Shown here in pieces: positions 1 to 14,299 of a stretch of DNA of 64,000 nt. This stretch comes from Paragordius varius (taxonomy: Eukaryota > Nematomorpha), in NCBI GenBank assembly GCA_964247055.1, contig OZ176053.1, forward strand, positions 14,133,899 to 14,197,898. The letters are read 5' to 3'. Within the stretch, counting starts at the first letter, position 1. Each line of letters begins with the position of its first letter. The notes under the pieces were generated by a model. The model made no database searches. It had not been told where the DNA came from and saw only the letters and a list, made by a program, of their open reading frames with translations. The translations under genes were made by a program, and so were the position numbers.

Positions 1-14
1 AATCGTATAAAATA

Positions 15-38
15 AATTTTTTAAATATTTAAAAAATT
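15..38. repeat. 24-bp perfect AT palindrome in each satellite monomer (first example)
   Basis: The first monomer contains a perfect dyad at 15-38 whose left half is AATTTTTTAAAT and whose right half is its exact reverse complement. The same block recurs in nearly every monomer of the array, with few exceptions such as the shortened copies near 15567, 18160 and 35235. It could form a cruciform or bind a dimeric AT-hook-like or homeodomain-like protein, but nothing in the window shows such binding. Confidence 0.85.
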
Positions 39-173
39 CATAAAAATTACATTTATACTCCGATCTCGAAAATATTTGGGGTGATGATGGAACTACCATA
101 GGGTTACCCAAAAAAAATTATGGTGACATAACCTGATCAAATTTGGATTTTAGGTAGCCATTTTTATTTTTAA

Positions 174-2580
174 AATCGTATAAAATAAATTTTTTAAATA
201 TTTAAAAACTTCAAAAAAATTACATTTATACTCCGATCTCGACAATATTTGGGGTGATGATGGAATTACCTTAGGGCTACCCAAAAAAAATTATGGTGAC
301 ATCACCTGATCAAATTTGGATTTTAAGTAGCCATTTTTATTTTTAATATCGTATAAAATAAATTTTTTAAATATTTAAAAAATTCATAAAAATTACATTT
401 ATACTCCGATCTCGACAATATTTGGGGTGATGATGGAACTACCATAGGGCTACCCAAAAAAATTATGGTGACATCACCTGATCAGATTTGGATTTTAGGT
501 AGCCATTTTTATTTTTAATATCGTATAAAATAAATTTTTTAAATATTTAAAAAATTCATAAAAATTACATTTATACTCCGATCTCGAAAATATTTGGGGT
601 GATGATGGAACTACCATAGGGCTACCCAAAAAAAATTATGGTGACATCACCTGATCAAATTTGGATTTTAGGTAGCCATTTTTATTTTTAAAATCGTATA
701 AAATAAATTTTTTAAATATTTAAAAAATTCATAAAAATTACATTTATACTCCGATCTCGAAAATATTTGGGGTGATGATGGAACTACCATAGGGCTACCC
801 AAAAAAAATTATGGTGACATCACCTGATCAAATTTGGATTTTAGGTAGCCATTTTTATTTTTAAAATCGTATAAAATAAATTTTTTAAATATTTAAAAAA
901 TTCATAAAAATTACATTTATACTCCGATCTCGAAAATATTTGGGGTGATGATGGAACTACCATAGGGCTACCCAAAAAAATTATGGTGACATCACCTGAT
1001 CAAATTTGGATTTTAGGTAGCCATTTTTATTTTTAAAATCGTATAAAATAAATTTTTTAAATATTTAAAAAATTCATAAAAATTATATTTATACTCCGAT
1101 CTCGAAAATATTTGGGGTGATGATGGAACTACCATAGGGCTACCCAAAAAAAATTATGGCGACATCACCTGATCAAATCTGGATTTTAGGTAGCCATTTT
1201 TATTTTTAAAATCGTATAAAATAAATTTTTTAAATATTTAAAAAATTCAAAAAAATTACATTTATACTCCGATCTCGACAATATTTGGGGTGATGATGGA
1301 ATTACCTTAGGGCTACCCAAAAAAAATTATGGTGACATCACCTGATCAAATTTGGATTTTAAGTAGCCATTTTTATTTTTAATATCGTATAAAATAAATT
1401 TTTTAAATATTTAAAAAATTCATAAAAATTACATTTATACTCCGATCTCGACAATATTTGGGGTGATGATGGAACTACCATAGGGCTACCCAAAAAAAAT
1501 TATGGCGACATCACCTGATCAAATCTGGATTTTAGGTAGCCATTTTTATTTTTAAAATCGTATAAAATAAATTTTTTAAATATTTAAAAAATTCAAAAAA
1601 TTACATTTATACTCCGATCTCGACAATATTTGGGGTGATGATGGAATTACCATAGGGCTACCCAAAAAAAAATTATGGTGACATCACCTGATCAAATTTG
1701 GATTTTAGGTAGCCATTTTTATTTTTAAAATCGTATAAAATAAATTTTTTAAATATTTAAAAAATTCATAAAAATTATATTTATACTCCGATCTCGAAAA
1801 TATTTGGGGTGATGATGGAACTACCATAGGGCTACCCAAAAAAAATTATGGCGACATCACCTGATCAAATTTGGATTTTAGTTAGCCATTTTTATTTTTA
1901 AAATCGTATAAAATAAATTTTTTAAATATTTAAAAAATTCAAAAAATTACATTTATACTCCGATCTCGACAATATTTGGGGTGATGATGGAATTACCATA
2001 GGGCTACCCAAAAAAAAATTATGGTGACATCACCTGATCAAATTTGGATTTTAGGTAGCCATTTTTATTTTTAAAATCGTATAAAATAAATTTTTTAAAT
2101 ATTTAAAAAATTCAAAAAAATTACATTTATACTCCGATCTCGACAATATTTGGGGTGATGATGGAATTACCATAGGGCTACCCAAAAAAAATTATGGTGA
2201 CATCACCTGATCAAATTTGGATTTTAGGTAGCCATTTTTATTTTTAAAATCGTATAAAATAAATTTTTTAAATATTTAAAAAATTCAAAAAAATTACATT
2301 TATACTCCGATCTCGACAATATTTGGGGTGATGATGGAATTACCTTAGGGCTACCCAAAAAAAATTATGGTGACATCACCTGATCAAATTTGGATTTTAA
2401 GTAGCCATTTTTATTTTTAATATCGTATAAAATAAATTTTTTAAATATTTAAACAATTCATAAAAATTACATTTATACTCCGATCTCGACAATATTTGGG
2501 GTGATGATGGAATTACCATAGGGCTACCCAAAAAAAATTATGGTGACATCACCTGATCAAATTTGGATTTTAGGTAGCTA
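174..2580 (+). repeat. Satellite domain with 6-monomer higher-order period (about 1.04 kb)
   Basis: The rare variant GGAATTACCTTAGGG occurs with its TTAGGG at 271, 1307 and 2345, spacings of 1036 and 1038 bp, which is six monomers. The linked variant AAGTAGCC followed by AATATCGTAT travels with it each time. This shows that a six-monomer block was amplified as a unit. The period is lost after about 3 kb. Confidence 0.75.
620..677 (+). repeat. Nested inverted repeats within the satellite monomer (example copy)
   Basis: In this representative monomer GGCTACC (620-626) is the reverse complement of GGTAGCC (671-677), and between them lies GGTGACATCACC (640-651), a 5-bp stem with a 2-nt loop. The arrangement recurs through the array. 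Variants with GCGACATCACC or AGTGACATCACC lose the base of the inner stem, and GGTAGCT variants lose the end of the outer one. The dyads are visible directly; any RNA or DNA structure is inference. Confidence 0.6.
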
Positions 2581-5199
2581 TTTTTATTTTTAAAATAGTA
2601 TAAAATAAATTTTTTAAATATTTAAAAAATTCATAAAAATTACATTTATACTCCGATCTCGAAAATATTTGGGGTGATGATGGAACTACCATAGGGCTAC
2701 CCAAAAAAAATTATGGTGACATCACCTGATCAAATTTGGATTTTAGGTAGCCATTTTTATTTTTAAAATCGTATAAAATAAATTTTTTAAATATTTAAAA
2801 AATTCATAAAAATTACATTTATACTCCGATCTCGAAAATATTTGGGGTGATGATGGAACTACCATAGGGCTACCCAAAAAAAATTATGGTGACATCACCT
2901 GATCAAATTTGGATTTTAGGTAGCCATTTTTATTTTTAAAATCGTATAAAATAAATTTTTTAAATATTAAAAAAATTCATAAAAATTATATTTATACTCC
3001 GATCTCGAAAATATTTGGGGTGATGATGGAACTACCATAGGGCTACCCAAAAAAAATTATGGCGACATCACCTGATCAAATCTGGATTTTAGGTAGCCAT
3101 TTTTATTTTTAAAATCGTATAAAATAAATTTTTTAAATATTTAAAAAATTCAAAAAAATTACATTTATACTCCGATCTCGACAATATTTGGGGTGATGAT
3201 GGAATTACCATAGGGCTACCCAAAAAAAATTATGGTGACATCACCTGATCAAATTTGGATTTTAGGTAGCCATTTTTATTTTTAATATCGTATAAAATAA
3301 ATTTTTTAAATATTTAAAAAATTCATAAAAATTACATTTATACTCCGATCTCGACAATATTTGGGGTGATGATGGAATTACCATAGGGCTACCCAAAAAA
3401 AATTATGGTGACATCACCTGATCAAATTTGGATTTTAGGTAGCCATTTTTATTTTTAAAATCGTATAAAACAAATTTTTTAAATATTTAAAAAATTCAAA
3501 AAAATTACATTTATACTCCGATCTCGACAATATTTGGGGTGATGATGGAACTACCATAGGGCTACCCAAAAAAAATTATGGCGACATCACCTGACCAAAT
3601 CTGGATTTTAAGTAGCCATTTTTATTTTTAATATCGTATAAAATAAATTTTTTAAATATTTAAAAAATTCATAAAAATTACATTTATACTCCGATCTCGA
3701 AAATATTTGGGGTGATGATGGAACTACCATAGGGCTACCCAAAAAAAATTATGGTGACATAACCTGATCAAATTTGGATTTTAGGTAGCCATTTTTATTT
3801 TTAAAATCGTATAAAATAAACTTTTTAAATATTTAAAAAATTCATAAAAATTACATTTATACTCCGATCTCGAAAATATTTGGGGTGATGATGGAACTAC
3901 CATAGGGCTACAAAAATTATGGCGACATCACCTGATCAAATTTGGATTTTAGGAAGCCATTTTAAAATCGTATAAAATAAATTTTTTAAATTTAAAAAAT
4001 TCATAAAAATTAAATTTATAGTCCGATCCCCAAAATATTTGGGGTGATGATGGAACTACCATAGGGCTACCCAAAATAAATTATGGTGACATCACATTGA
4101 TCAAATTTGGATTTTAGGTAGCCATTTTTATTTTTAAAATCGTATAAAATAAATTTTTTAAATATTTAAAAAATTCATAAAAATTACATTTAAAGTCCGA
4201 TCTCAAAAATATTTGGGGTTATGATGGAACTACCATAGGGCTACCCAAAAAAAATTATGGCGACATCACCTGATCAAATCTGGATTTTAGGTAGCCATTT
4301 TTATTTTTAAAATCGTATAAAATAAATTTTTTAAATATTTAAAAAATTCAAAAAAATACATTTATACTCCGATCTTGACAATATTTGGGGTGATGATGGA
4401 ATTACCATAGGGCTACCCAAAAAAAATTATGGCGACATCACCTGATCAAATTTGGATTTTGGGTAGCCATTTTTATTTTTAAAATCGTATAAAATAAATT
4501 TTTTAAATATTTAAAAAATTCAAAAAAATTACATTTATACTCCGATCTCGACAATATTTGGGGTGATGATGGAATTACCATAGGGCTACCCAAAAAAAAT
4601 TATGGTGACATCACCTGATCAAATTTGGATTTTAGGTAGCCATTTTTATTTTTAATATCGTATAAAATAAATTTTTTAAATATTTAAAAAATTCATAAAA
4701 ATTACATTTATACTCCGATCTCGACAATATTTGGGGTGATGATGGAACTACCATAGGGCTACCCAAAAAAAATTATGGTGACATCACCTGATCAAATTTG
4801 GATTTTAGGTAGCCATTTTTATTTTTAAAATCGTATAAAATAAATTTTTTAAATATTTAAAAAATTCATAAAAATTATATTTATACTCCGATCTCGAAAA
4901 TATTTGGGGTGATGATGGAACTACCATAGGGCTACCCAAAAAAAATTATGGCGACATCACCTGATCAAATCTGGATTTTAGGTAGCCATTTTTATTTTTA
5001 AAATCGTATAAAATAAATTTTTTAAATATTTAAAAAATTCATAAATATTACATTTATAGTCCGATCCCAAAGTATTTGGGGTGAAGATGGAACTACCATT
5101 GGGCTACGCAAAAAAAATTATGGCGACATCACCTGATCAAATTTGGATTTTAGGTAGCTATTTTTATTTTTAAAATCGTATAAAATAAATTTTTTAAAT

Positions 5200-8100
5200 A
5201 TTTAAAAAATTCAAAAAAATTACATTTATACTCCGATCTCGAAAATATTTGGGGTGATGATGGAACTATCATAGGGCTACGCAAAAAAAATTATGGTGAC
5301 ATCACCTGATCAAATTTGGATTTTAGGTAGCCATTTTTATTTTTAAAATCGTATAAAATAAATTTTTTAAATATTTAAAAAATTCAAAAAAATTACATTT
5401 ATACTCCGATCTCGACAATATTTGGGGTGATGATGGAACTACCATAGGGCTACCCAAAAAAGATTATGGTGACATCACCTGATCAAATTTGGATTTTAGG
5501 TAGCCATTTTTATTTTTAAAATCGTATAAAATAAATTTTTTAAATATTTAAAAAATTCATAAAAATTACATTTATACTCCGATCTCGAAAATATTTGGGG
5601 TGATGATGAAACTACCATAGGGCTACCCAAAAAAAATTATAGTGACATCACCTGATCAAATTTGGATTTTAGGTAGCCATTTTTATTTTTAAAATCGTAT
5701 AAAATAAATTTATTAAATATTTAAAAAATTCATAAAAATTACATTTATAGTCCGATCCCCAAAATATTTGGGGTGATGATGGAACTACCATAGGGCTACC
5801 CAAAAAAAATTATGGTGACATCACCTGATCAAATTTGGATTTTAGGTAGCCATTTTTATTTTTAAAATCGTATAAAATAAATTTTTTAAATATTTAAAAA
5901 ATTCAAAAAAATTACATTTATACTCCGATCTCGAAAATATTTGAGGTGATGATGGAACTACCATAGGGCTACCCAAAAAAAATTATGGCGACATCACCTG
6001 ATCAAATTTGTATTTTAGGTAGCCATTTTTATTTTTAAAATCGTATAAAATAAATTTTTTAAATATTTAAAAAATTCATAAAAATTACATTTATACTCCG
6101 ATCTCGAAAATATTTGGGGTGATTATGGAACTACCATAGGGCTACCCAAAAAAAATTATAGTGACATCACCTGATCAAATTTGGATTTTAGGTAGCCATT
6201 TTTATTTTTAAAATCGTATAAAATAAATTTTTTAAATATTTAAAAAATTCATAAAAATTACATTTATAGTCCGATCTCGACAATATTTGGGGTGATGATG
6301 GAACTACCATAGGGCTACCCAAAAAAAATTATAGTGACATCACCTGATCAAATTTGGATTTTAGGTAGCCATTTTTATTTTTAAAATCGTATAAAATAAA
6401 TTTTTTAAATATTTAAAAAAATTCAAAAAAATTACATTTATACTCCGATCTCGAAAATATTTGGGGTGATGATGGAACTACCATAGGGCTACGCAAAAAA
6501 AATTATGGTGACATCACCTGATCAAATTTGGATTTTAGGTAGCCATTTTTATTTTTAAAATCGTATAAAATAAATTTTTTAAATATTTAAAAAAATTCAA
6601 AAAAATTACATTTATACTCCGATCTCGAAAATATTTGGGGTGATGATGGAACTACCATAGGGCTACGCAAAAAAAATTATGGTGACATCACCTGATCAAA
6701 TTTGGATTTTAGGTAGCCATTTTTATTTTTAAAATCGTATAAAATAAATTTATTAAATATTTAAAAAATTCAAAAAAATTACATTTATAGTCCGATCTCG
6801 ACAATATTTGGGGTGATGATGGAACTACCATAGGGCTACCCAAAAAAAATTATAGTGACATCACCTGATCAAATTTGGATTTTAGGTAGCCATTTTTATT
6901 TTTAAAATCGTATAAAATAAATTTTTTAAATATTTAAAAAATTCAAAAAAATTACATTTATACTCCGATCTCGAAAATATTTGGGGTGATGATGGAACTA
7001 CCATAGGGCTACGCAAAAAAAATTATGGTGACATCACCTGATCAAATTTGGATTTTAGGTAGCTATTTTTATTTTTAAAATCGTATAAAATAAATTTTTT
7101 AAATATTTAAAAAATTCAAAAAAATTACATTTATACTCCGATCTCGAAAATATTTGGGGTGATGATGGAACTATCATAGGGCTACGCAAAAAAAATTATG
7201 GTGACATCACCTGATCAAATTTGGATTTTAGGTAGCCATTTTTATTTTTAAAATCGTATAAAATAAATTTTTTAAATATTTAAAAAATTCAAAAAAATTA
7301 CATTTATACTCCGATCTCGACAATATTTGGGGTGATGATGGAACTACCATAGGGCTACCCAAAAAAGATTATGGTGACATCACCTGATCAAATTTGGATT
7401 TTAGGTAGCCATTTTTATTTTTAAAATCGTATAAAATAAATTTTTTAAATATTTAAAAAATTCATAAAAATTACATTTATACTCCGATCTCGAAAATATT
7501 TGGGGTGATGATGAAACTACCATAGGGCTACCCAAAAAAAATTATAGTGACATCACCTGATCAAATTTGGATTTTAGGTAGCCATTTTTATTTTTAAAAT
7601 CGTATAAAATAAATTTTTTAAATATTTAAAAAATTCATAAAAATTACATTTATAGTCCGATCCCCAAAATATTTGGGGTGATGATGGAACTACCATAGGG
7701 CTACCCAAAAAAAATTATGGTGACATCACCTGATCAAATTTGGATTTTAGGTAGCCATTTTTATTTTTAAAATCGTATAAAATAAATTTTTTAAATATTT
7801 AAAAAATTCAAAAAAATTACATTTATACTCCGATCTCGAAAATATTTGAGGTGATGATGGAACTACCATAGGGCTACCCAAAAAAAATTATGGCGACATC
7901 ACCTGATCAAATTTGTATTTTAGGTAGCCATTTTTATTTTTAAAATCGTATAAAATAAATTTTTTAAATATTTAAAAAATTCATAAAAATTACATTTATA
8001 CTCCGATCTCGAAAATATTTGGGGTGATTATGGAACTACCATAGGGCTACCCAAAAAAAATTATAGTGACATCACCTGATCAAATTTGGATTTTAGGTAG

Positions 8101-11100
8101 CCATTTTTATTTTTAAAATCGTATAAAATAAATTTTTTAAATATTTAAAAAATTCATAAAAATTACATTTATAGTCCGATCTCGACAATATTTGGGGTGA
8201 TGATGGAACTACCATAGGGCTACCCAAAAAAAATTATAGTGACATCACCTGATCAAATTTGGATTTTAGGTAGCCATTTTTATTTTTAAAATCGTATAAA
8301 ATAAATTTTTTAAATATTTAAAAAAATTCAAAAAAATTACATTTATACTCCGATCTCGAAAATATTTGGGGTGATGATGGAACTACCATAGGGCTACGCA
8401 AAAAAAATTATGGTGACATCACCTGATCAAATTTGGATTTTAGGTAGCCATTTTTATTTTTAAAATCGTATAAAATAAATTTTTTAAATATTTAAAAAAT
8501 TCAAAAAAATTACATTTATACTCCGATCTCGAAAATATTTGGGGTGATGATGGAACTACCATAGGGCTACGCAAAAAAAATTATGGTGACATCACCTGAT
8601 CAAATTTGGATTTTAGGTAGCTATTTTTATTTTTAAAATCGTATAAAATAAATTTTTTAAATATTTAAAAAATTCAAAAAAATTACATTTATACTCCGAT
8701 CTCGAAAATATTTGGGGTGATGATGGAACTATCATAGGGCTACGCAAAAAAAATTATGGTGACATCACCTGATCAAATTTGGATTTTAGGTAGCCATTTT
8801 TATTTTTAAAATCGTATAAAATAAATTTTTTAAATATTTAAAAAATTCAAAAAAATTACATTTATACTCCGATCTCGACAATATTTGGGGTGATGATGGA
8901 ACTACCATAGGGCTACCCAAAAAAGATTATGGTGACATCACCTGATCAAATTTGGATTTTAGGTAGCCATTTTTATTTTTAAAATCGTATAAAATAAATT
9001 TTTTAAATATTTAAAAAATTCATAAAAATTACATTTATACTCCGATCTCGAAAATATTTGGGGTGATGATGAAACTACCATAGGGCTACCCAAAAAAAAT
9101 TATAGTGACATCACCTGATCAAATTTGGATTTTAGGTAGCCATTTTTATTTTTAAAATCGTATAAAATAAATTTTTTAAATATTTAAAAAATTCATAAAA
9201 ATTACATTTATAGTCCGATCCCCAAAATATTTGGGGTGATGATGGAACTACCATAGGGCTACCCAAAAAAAATTATGGTGACATCACCTGATCAAATTTG
9301 GATTTTAGGTAGCCATTTTTATTTTTAAAATCGTATAAAATAAATTTTTTAAATATTTAAAAAATTCAAAAAAATTACATTTATACTCCGATCTCGAAAA
9401 TATTTGAGGTGATGATGGAACTACCATAGGGCTACCCAAAAAAAATTATGGCGACATCACCTGATCAAATTTGTATTTTAGGTAGCCATTTTTATTTTTA
9501 AAATCGTATAAAATAAATTTTTTAAATATTTAAAAAATTCATAAAAATTACATTTATACTCCGATCTCGAAAATATTTGGGGTGATTATGGAACTACCAT
9601 AGGGCTACCCAAAAAAAATTATAGTGACATCACCTGATCAAATTTGGATTTTAGGTAGCCATTTTTATTTTTAAAATCGTATAAAATAAATTTTTTAAAT
9701 ATTTAAAAAATTCATAAAAATTACATTTATAGTCCGATCTCGACAATATTTGGGGTGATGATGGAACTACCATAGGGCTACGCAAAAAAAATTATAGTGA
9801 CATCACCTGATCAAATTTGGATTTTAGGTAGCCATTTTTATTTTTAAAATCGTATAAAATAAATTTTTTAAATATTTAAAAAAATTCAAAAAAATTACAT
9901 TTATACTCCGATCTCGAAAATATTTGGGGTGATGATGGAACTACCATAGGGCTACGCAAAAAAAATTATGGTGACATCACCTGATCAAATTTGGATTTTA
10001 GGTAGCCATTTTTATTTTTAAAATCGTATAAAATAAATTTTTTAAATATTTAAAAAATTCAAAAAAATTACATTTATACTCCGATCTCGAAAATATTTGG
10101 GGTGATGATGGAACTACCATAGGGCTACGCAAAAAAAATTATGGTGACATCACCTGATCAAATTTGGATTTTAGGTAGCTATTTTTATTTTTAAAATCGT
10201 ATAAAATAAATTTTTTAAATATTTAAAAAATTCAAAAAAATTACATTTATACTCCGATCTCGAAAATATTTGGGGTGATGATGGAACTATCATAGGGCTA
10301 CGCAAAAAAAATTATGGTGACATCACCTGATCAAATTTGGATTTTAGGTAGCCATTTTTATTTTTAAAATCGTATAAAATAAATTTTTTAAATATTTAAA
10401 AAATTCAAAAAAATTACATTTATACTCCGATCTCGACAATATTTGGGGTGATGATGGAACTACCATAGGGCTACCCAAAAAAGATTATGGTGACATCACC
10501 TGATCAAATTTGGATTTTAGGTAGCCATTTTTATTTTTAAAATCGTATAAAATAAATTTTTTAAATATTTAAAAAATTCATAAAAATTACATTTAACTCC
10601 GATCTCGAAAATATTTGGGGTGATGATGAAACTACCATAGGGCTACCCAAAAAAAATTATAGTGACATCACCTGATCAAATTTGGATTTTAGGTAGCCAT
10701 TTTTATTTTTAAAATCGTATAAAATAAATTTTTTAAATATTTAAAAAATTCATAAAAATTACATTTATAGTCCGATCCCCAAAATATTTGGGGTGATGAT
10801 GGAACTACCATAGGGCTACCCAAAAAAAATTATGGTGACATCACCTGATCAAATTTGGATTTTAGGTAGCCATTTTTATTTTTAAAATCGTATAAAATAA
10901 ATTTTTTAAATATTTAAAAAATTCAAAAAAATTACATTTATACTCCGATCTCGAAAATATTTGAGGTGATGATGGAACTACCATAGGGCTACCCAAAAAA
11001 AATTATGGCGACATCACCTGATCAAATTTGTATTTTAGGTAGCCATTTTTATTTTTAAAATCGTATAAAATAAATTTTTTAAATATTTAAAAAATTCATA

Positions 11101-12300
11101 AAAATTACATTTATACTCCGATCTCGAAAATATTTGGGGTGATTATGGAACTACCATAGGGCTACCCAAAAAAAATTATAGTGACATCACCTGATCAAAT
11201 TTGGATTTTAGGTAGCCATTTTTATTTTTAAAATCGTATAAAATAAATTTTTTAAATATTTAAAAAATTCATAAAAATTACATTTATAGTCCGATCTCGA
11301 CAATATTTGGGGTGATGATGGAACTACCATAGGGCTACCCAAAAAAAATTATAGTGACATCACCTGATCAAATTTGGATTTTAGGTAGCCATTTTTATTT
11401 TTAAAATCGTATAAAATAAATTTTTTAAATATTTAAAAAAATTCAAAAAAATTACATTTATACTCCGATTACGAAAATATTTGGGGTGATGATGGAACTA
11501 CCATAGGGCGCAAAAAAAATTATGGTGACATCACCTGATCAAATTTGGATTTTAGGTAGCCATTTTTATTTTTAAAATCGTATAAAATAAATTTATTAAA
11601 TATTTAAAAAATTCAAAAAAATTACATTTATAGTCCGATCTCGACAATATTTGGGGTGATGATGGAACTACCATAGGGCTACCCAAAAAAAATTATAGTG
11701 ACATCACCTGATCAAATTTGGATTTTAGGTAGCCATTTTTATTTTTAAAATCGTATAAAATAAATTTTTTAAATATTTAAAAAATTCAAAAAAATTACAT
11801 TTATACTCCGATCTCGAAAATATTTGGGGTGATGATGGAACTACCATAGGGCTACGCAAAAAAAATTATGGTGACATCACCTGATCAAATTTGGATTTTA
11901 GGTAGCTATTTTTATTTTTAAAATCGTATAAAATAAATTTTTTAAATATTTAAAAAATTCAAAAAAATTACATTTATACTCCGATCTCGAAAATATTTGG
12001 GGTGATGATGGAACTATCATAGGGCTACGCAAAAAAAATTATGGTGACATCACCTGATCAAATTTGGATTTTAGGTAGCCATTTTTATTTTTAAAATCGT
12101 ATAAAATAAATTTTTTACATATTTAAAAAATTCAAAAAAATTACATTTATACTCCGATCTCGACAATATTTGGGGTGATGATGGAACTACCATAGGGCTA
12201 CCCAAAAAAGATTATGGTGACATCACCTGATCAAATTTGGATTTTAGGTAGCCATTTTTATTTTTAAAATCGTATAAAATAAATTTTTTAAATATTTAAA
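5200..12300 (+). repeat. Satellite domain with 9-monomer higher-order period (about 1558 bp)
   Basis: Two independent marker variants repeat in step. GGGGTGATTATGG has its GATTA at 6121, 8026, 9584 and 11141 (spacings 1905, 1558, 1557). CCCAAAAAAGATTATGG has its GATT at 5462, 7367, 8925, 10483 and 12210 (spacings 1905, 1558, 1558, 1727). The core period is nine monomers; the first interval holds eleven and the last ten, so monomers were gained or lost at the edges. Copies look almost identical, which suggests recent amplification. Confidence 0.85.
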
Positions 12301-14299
12301 AAATTCATAAAAATTACATTTATACTCCGATCTCGAAAATATTTGGGGTGATGATGAAACTACCATAGGGCTACCCAAAAAAAATTATAGTGACATCACC
12401 TGATCAAATTTGGATTTTAGGTAGCCATTTTTATTTTTAAAATCGTATAAAATAAATTTTTTAAATATTTAAAAAATTCATAAAAATTACATTTATAGTC
12501 CGATCCCCAAAATATTTGGGGTGATGATGGAACTACCATAGGGCTACCCAAAAAAAATTATGGTGACATCACCTGATCAAATTTGGATTTTAGGTAGCCA
12601 TTTTTATTTTTAAAATCGTATAAAATAAATTTTTTAAATATTTAAAAAATTCAAAAAAATTACATTTATACTCCGATCTCGAAAATATTTGGGGTGATGA
12701 TGGAACTACCATAGGGCTACGCAAAAAAAATTATGGTGACATCACCTGATCAAATTTGGATTTTAGGTAGCCATTTTTATTTTTAAAATCGTATAAAATA
12801 AATTTTTTAAATATTTAAAAAATTCATAAAAATTACATTTATAGTCCGATCCCCAAAATATTTGGGGTGATGATGGAACAACCATAGGGCTACGCAAAAA
12901 AAATTATGGCGACATCACCTGATCAAATTTGGATTTTAGGTAGCCATTTTTATTTTTAAAATCGTATAAAATAAATTTTTTAAATATTTAAAAAATTCAA
13001 AAAAATTACATTTATACTCCGATCTCGAAAATATTTGGGGTGATGATGGAACAACCATAGGGCTACGCAAAAAAAATTATGGCGACATCACCTGATCAAA
13101 TTTGGATTTTAGGTAGCCATTTTTATTTTTAAAATCGTATAAAATAAATTTTTTAAATATTTAAAAAATTCAAAAAAATTACATTTATACTCCGATCTCG
13201 AAAATATTTGGGGTGATGATGGAACTACCATAGGGCTACGCAAAAAAAATTATGGTGACATCACCTGATCAAATTTGGATTTTAGGTAGCCATTTTTATT
13301 TTTAAAATCGTATAAAATAAATTTTTTAAATATTTAAAAAATTCAAAAAAATTACATTTATACTCCGATCTCGACAATATTTGGGGTGATGATGGAACTA
13401 CCATAGGGCTACCCAAAAAAAATTATGGTGACATCACCTGATCAAATTTGGATTTTAGGTAGCCATTTTTATTTTTAAAATCGTATAAAATAAATTTTTT
13501 AAATATTTAAAAAATTCATAAAAATTACATTTATAGTCCGATCCCCAAAATATTTGAGGTGAATGGAACTACCATAGGGCTACCCAAAAAAAATTATGGC
13601 GACATCACCTGATCAAATTTGGATTTTAGGTAGCCATTTTTATTTTTAAAATCGTATAAAATAAATTTTTTAAATATTTAAAAAATTCATAAAAATTACA
13701 TTTATACTCCGATCTCGAAAATATTTGGGGTGATGATGGAACTACCATAGGGCTACCCAAAAAAAATTATAGTGAGATCACCTGATCAAATTTGGATTTT
13801 AGGTAGCCATTTTTATTTTTAAAATCGTATAAAATAAATTTTTTAAATATTTAAAAAATTCATAAAAATTACATTTATAGTCCGATCTCGACAATATTTG
13901 GGGTGATGATGGAACTACCATAGGGCTACCCAAAAAAAATTATAGTGACATCACCTGATCAAATTTGGATTTTAGGTAGCCATTTTTATTTTTAAAATCG
14001 TATAAAATAAATTTTTTAAATATTTAAAAAATTCAAAAAAATTACATTTATACTCCGATCTCGAAAATATTTGGGGTGATGATGGAACTACCATAGGGCT
14101 ACGCAAAAAAAATTATGGTGACATCACCTGATCAAATTTGGATTTTAGGTAGCCATTTTTATTTTTAAAATCGTATAAAATAAATTTATTAAATATTTAA
14201 AAAATTCAAAAAAATTACATTTATACTCCGATCTCGACAATATTTGGGGTGATGATGGAACTACCATAGGGCTACCCAAAAAAAATTATGGTGACATCA

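Noticed and set aside
271-276. TTAGGG inside satellite monomers (271, 1307, 2345) as interstitial telomere sequence
   Set aside because: A single hexamer produced by a CCATAGGG to CCTTAGGG substitution within the monomer, and copied by the 6-monomer amplification; not a telomere relic.
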